Shown in pieces: positions 63,697 to 64,000 of a stretch of DNA of 64,000 bases; positions within the stretch are counted from its first letter, which is position 1; each line of letters begins with the position of its first letter. The notes beneath the pieces are model-generated. The model made no database searches, was not told where the DNA came from, and saw only the letters and a list, made by a program, of their open reading frames with translations. A program made the position numbers and the translations under genes. Source of the stretch: Desulfobacteraceae bacterium (GTDB lineage: Bacteria > Desulfobacterota > Desulfobacteria > Desulfobacterales > Desulfosarcinaceae); contig JABDIN010000007.1 in NCBI GenBank assembly GCA_013003715.1, positions 1 through 64,000 on the forward strand. The letters are read 5' to 3'.

Positions 63697-64000
63697 CTAT
63701 ATCTTGCCGGTATATATAGGAATGAATGGTGTGCCGACGGACTTGAAGGCCCCGTTTTTAACCGCATAGAGCTGCAAGGTGTCGACACCGGCTTTATCCG
63801 TTGCCGAGTAAGTCACCGGACCGACAGTCGTAACCGGATAAAAGGCATTGATACCGTTCATTTCCAACAGCTCCTGGTAAAGGCTTTCCTTGTTCACCGC
63901 TTTTCCCCTGGCCTTGGCCCGCAAAATACATTCAGTGGCCACCTGGGCAACCATTACACCATTGGCATAATTATGGGATTGTGCCGCCTTATCATCCCGG
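63697..64000 (-). CDS. ABC transporter substrate-binding protein (LivK-like), C-terminal part
   Basis: The visible 100 residues (RDDKAAQSHNYANGVMVAQV ... NGINAFYPVTTVGPVTYSAT, DTLQLYAVKNGAFKSVG, ending YTGKI) match the C-terminus of periplasmic Leu/Ile/Val-binding proteins. The rest, including the signal peptide, lies beyond the right edge. It is followed by livF, so ligand capture and ATP hydrolysis are from one operon. Substrate, an amino acid or amide, is inferred. Confidence 0.8.
   Translation of the reverse strand, partial: RDDKAAQSHNYANGVMVAQVATECILRAKARGKAVNKESLYQELLEMNGINAFYPVTTVGPVTYSATDKAGVDTLQLYAVKNGAFKSVGTPFIPIYTGKI

Noticed and set aside
1-64000. tRNA, rRNA or CRISPR loci
   Set aside because: No TPsiC-like GGTTCGAATCC block with matching acceptor arm, no rRNA sequence and no regular repeat-spacer array was seen; tRNAscan-SE and a CRISPR finder would be decisive.

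Overview
The window looks like chromosomal DNA of a mesophilic, anaerobic Desulfobacterota relative (Desulfobacterales-type deltaproteobacterium). This is inferred from gene content, not from a marker gene: fused cobalamin mutase IcmF, paired AMP-forming acyl-CoA ligases, NifU/NifS, a MEMO1-type AmmeMemoRadiSam protein, several radical SAM enzymes, REP-associated transposase debris and a high density of two-component proteins. No rRNA, tRNA or CRISPR array was found by eye.

Layout. 1-4570 is an accessory, decayed region: the start of a REP-associated transposase, a Fic-domain gene with its own promoter and repeated 15-bp boxes, a fragment of an ExeA/TniB-type ATPase, and a ruined Rhs (YD-repeat) toxin locus with in-frame stops, a frameshifted tail and a frameshifted small membrane gene in the immunity position. 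4643-7366 holds a secreted M23 peptidase, a THUMP rRNA methyltransferase and a ferritin-like protein. 7738-17954 links signalling and carbon metabolism: a 1351-residue hybrid histidine kinase, an overlapping REC-GGDEF diguanylate cyclase, then aceK, malate synthase and isocitrate lyase (a complete glyoxylate shunt with its control kinase). 18091-20771 has a hotdog thioesterase, a truncated PPC/DUF296 gene, khpA, and a group of very small genes with a clear sigma70 promoter and a strong terminator. 20853-34288 contains an acyltransferase, an MCP, a LUD protein, an eboD/eboE pair, a receiver-AAA+ protein without the sigma54 loop, two radical SAM enzymes, an HD protein and a degenerate YchF-like GTPase.

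34597-44673 carries two Hsp20 genes, a von Willebrand lipoprotein with a large coiled-coil membrane partner, aspartokinase, an RluA pseudouridine synthase, and an EamA transporter behind an FMN riboswitch and terminator, which suggests a flavin transporter. 44963-48780 has MEMO1, nifU-nifS and a TrmO-like protein. 49343-57468 is an acyl-CoA operon: a TetR regulator with a likely operator, then icmF, thiolase, 3-hydroxyacyl-CoA dehydrogenase, an XRE-cupin regulator and acyl-CoA dehydrogenase. With the acyl-CoA ligases (58364-62111), a USP and a Liv-type amino acid transporter (62758-64000), this suggests breakdown or isomerisation of short and branched acyl-CoAs, with the glyoxylate shunt assimilating the resulting acetyl-CoA.

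The most unusual items are the compact promoter-peptide-terminator unit at 19788-20046, the decayed Rhs toxin/immunity locus, the von Willebrand/coiled-coil membrane pair, the sigma54-uncoupled NtrC relative, two acyl-CoA ligases with changed catalytic motifs, and several short 5' gene remnants that keep an intact ribosome binding site.
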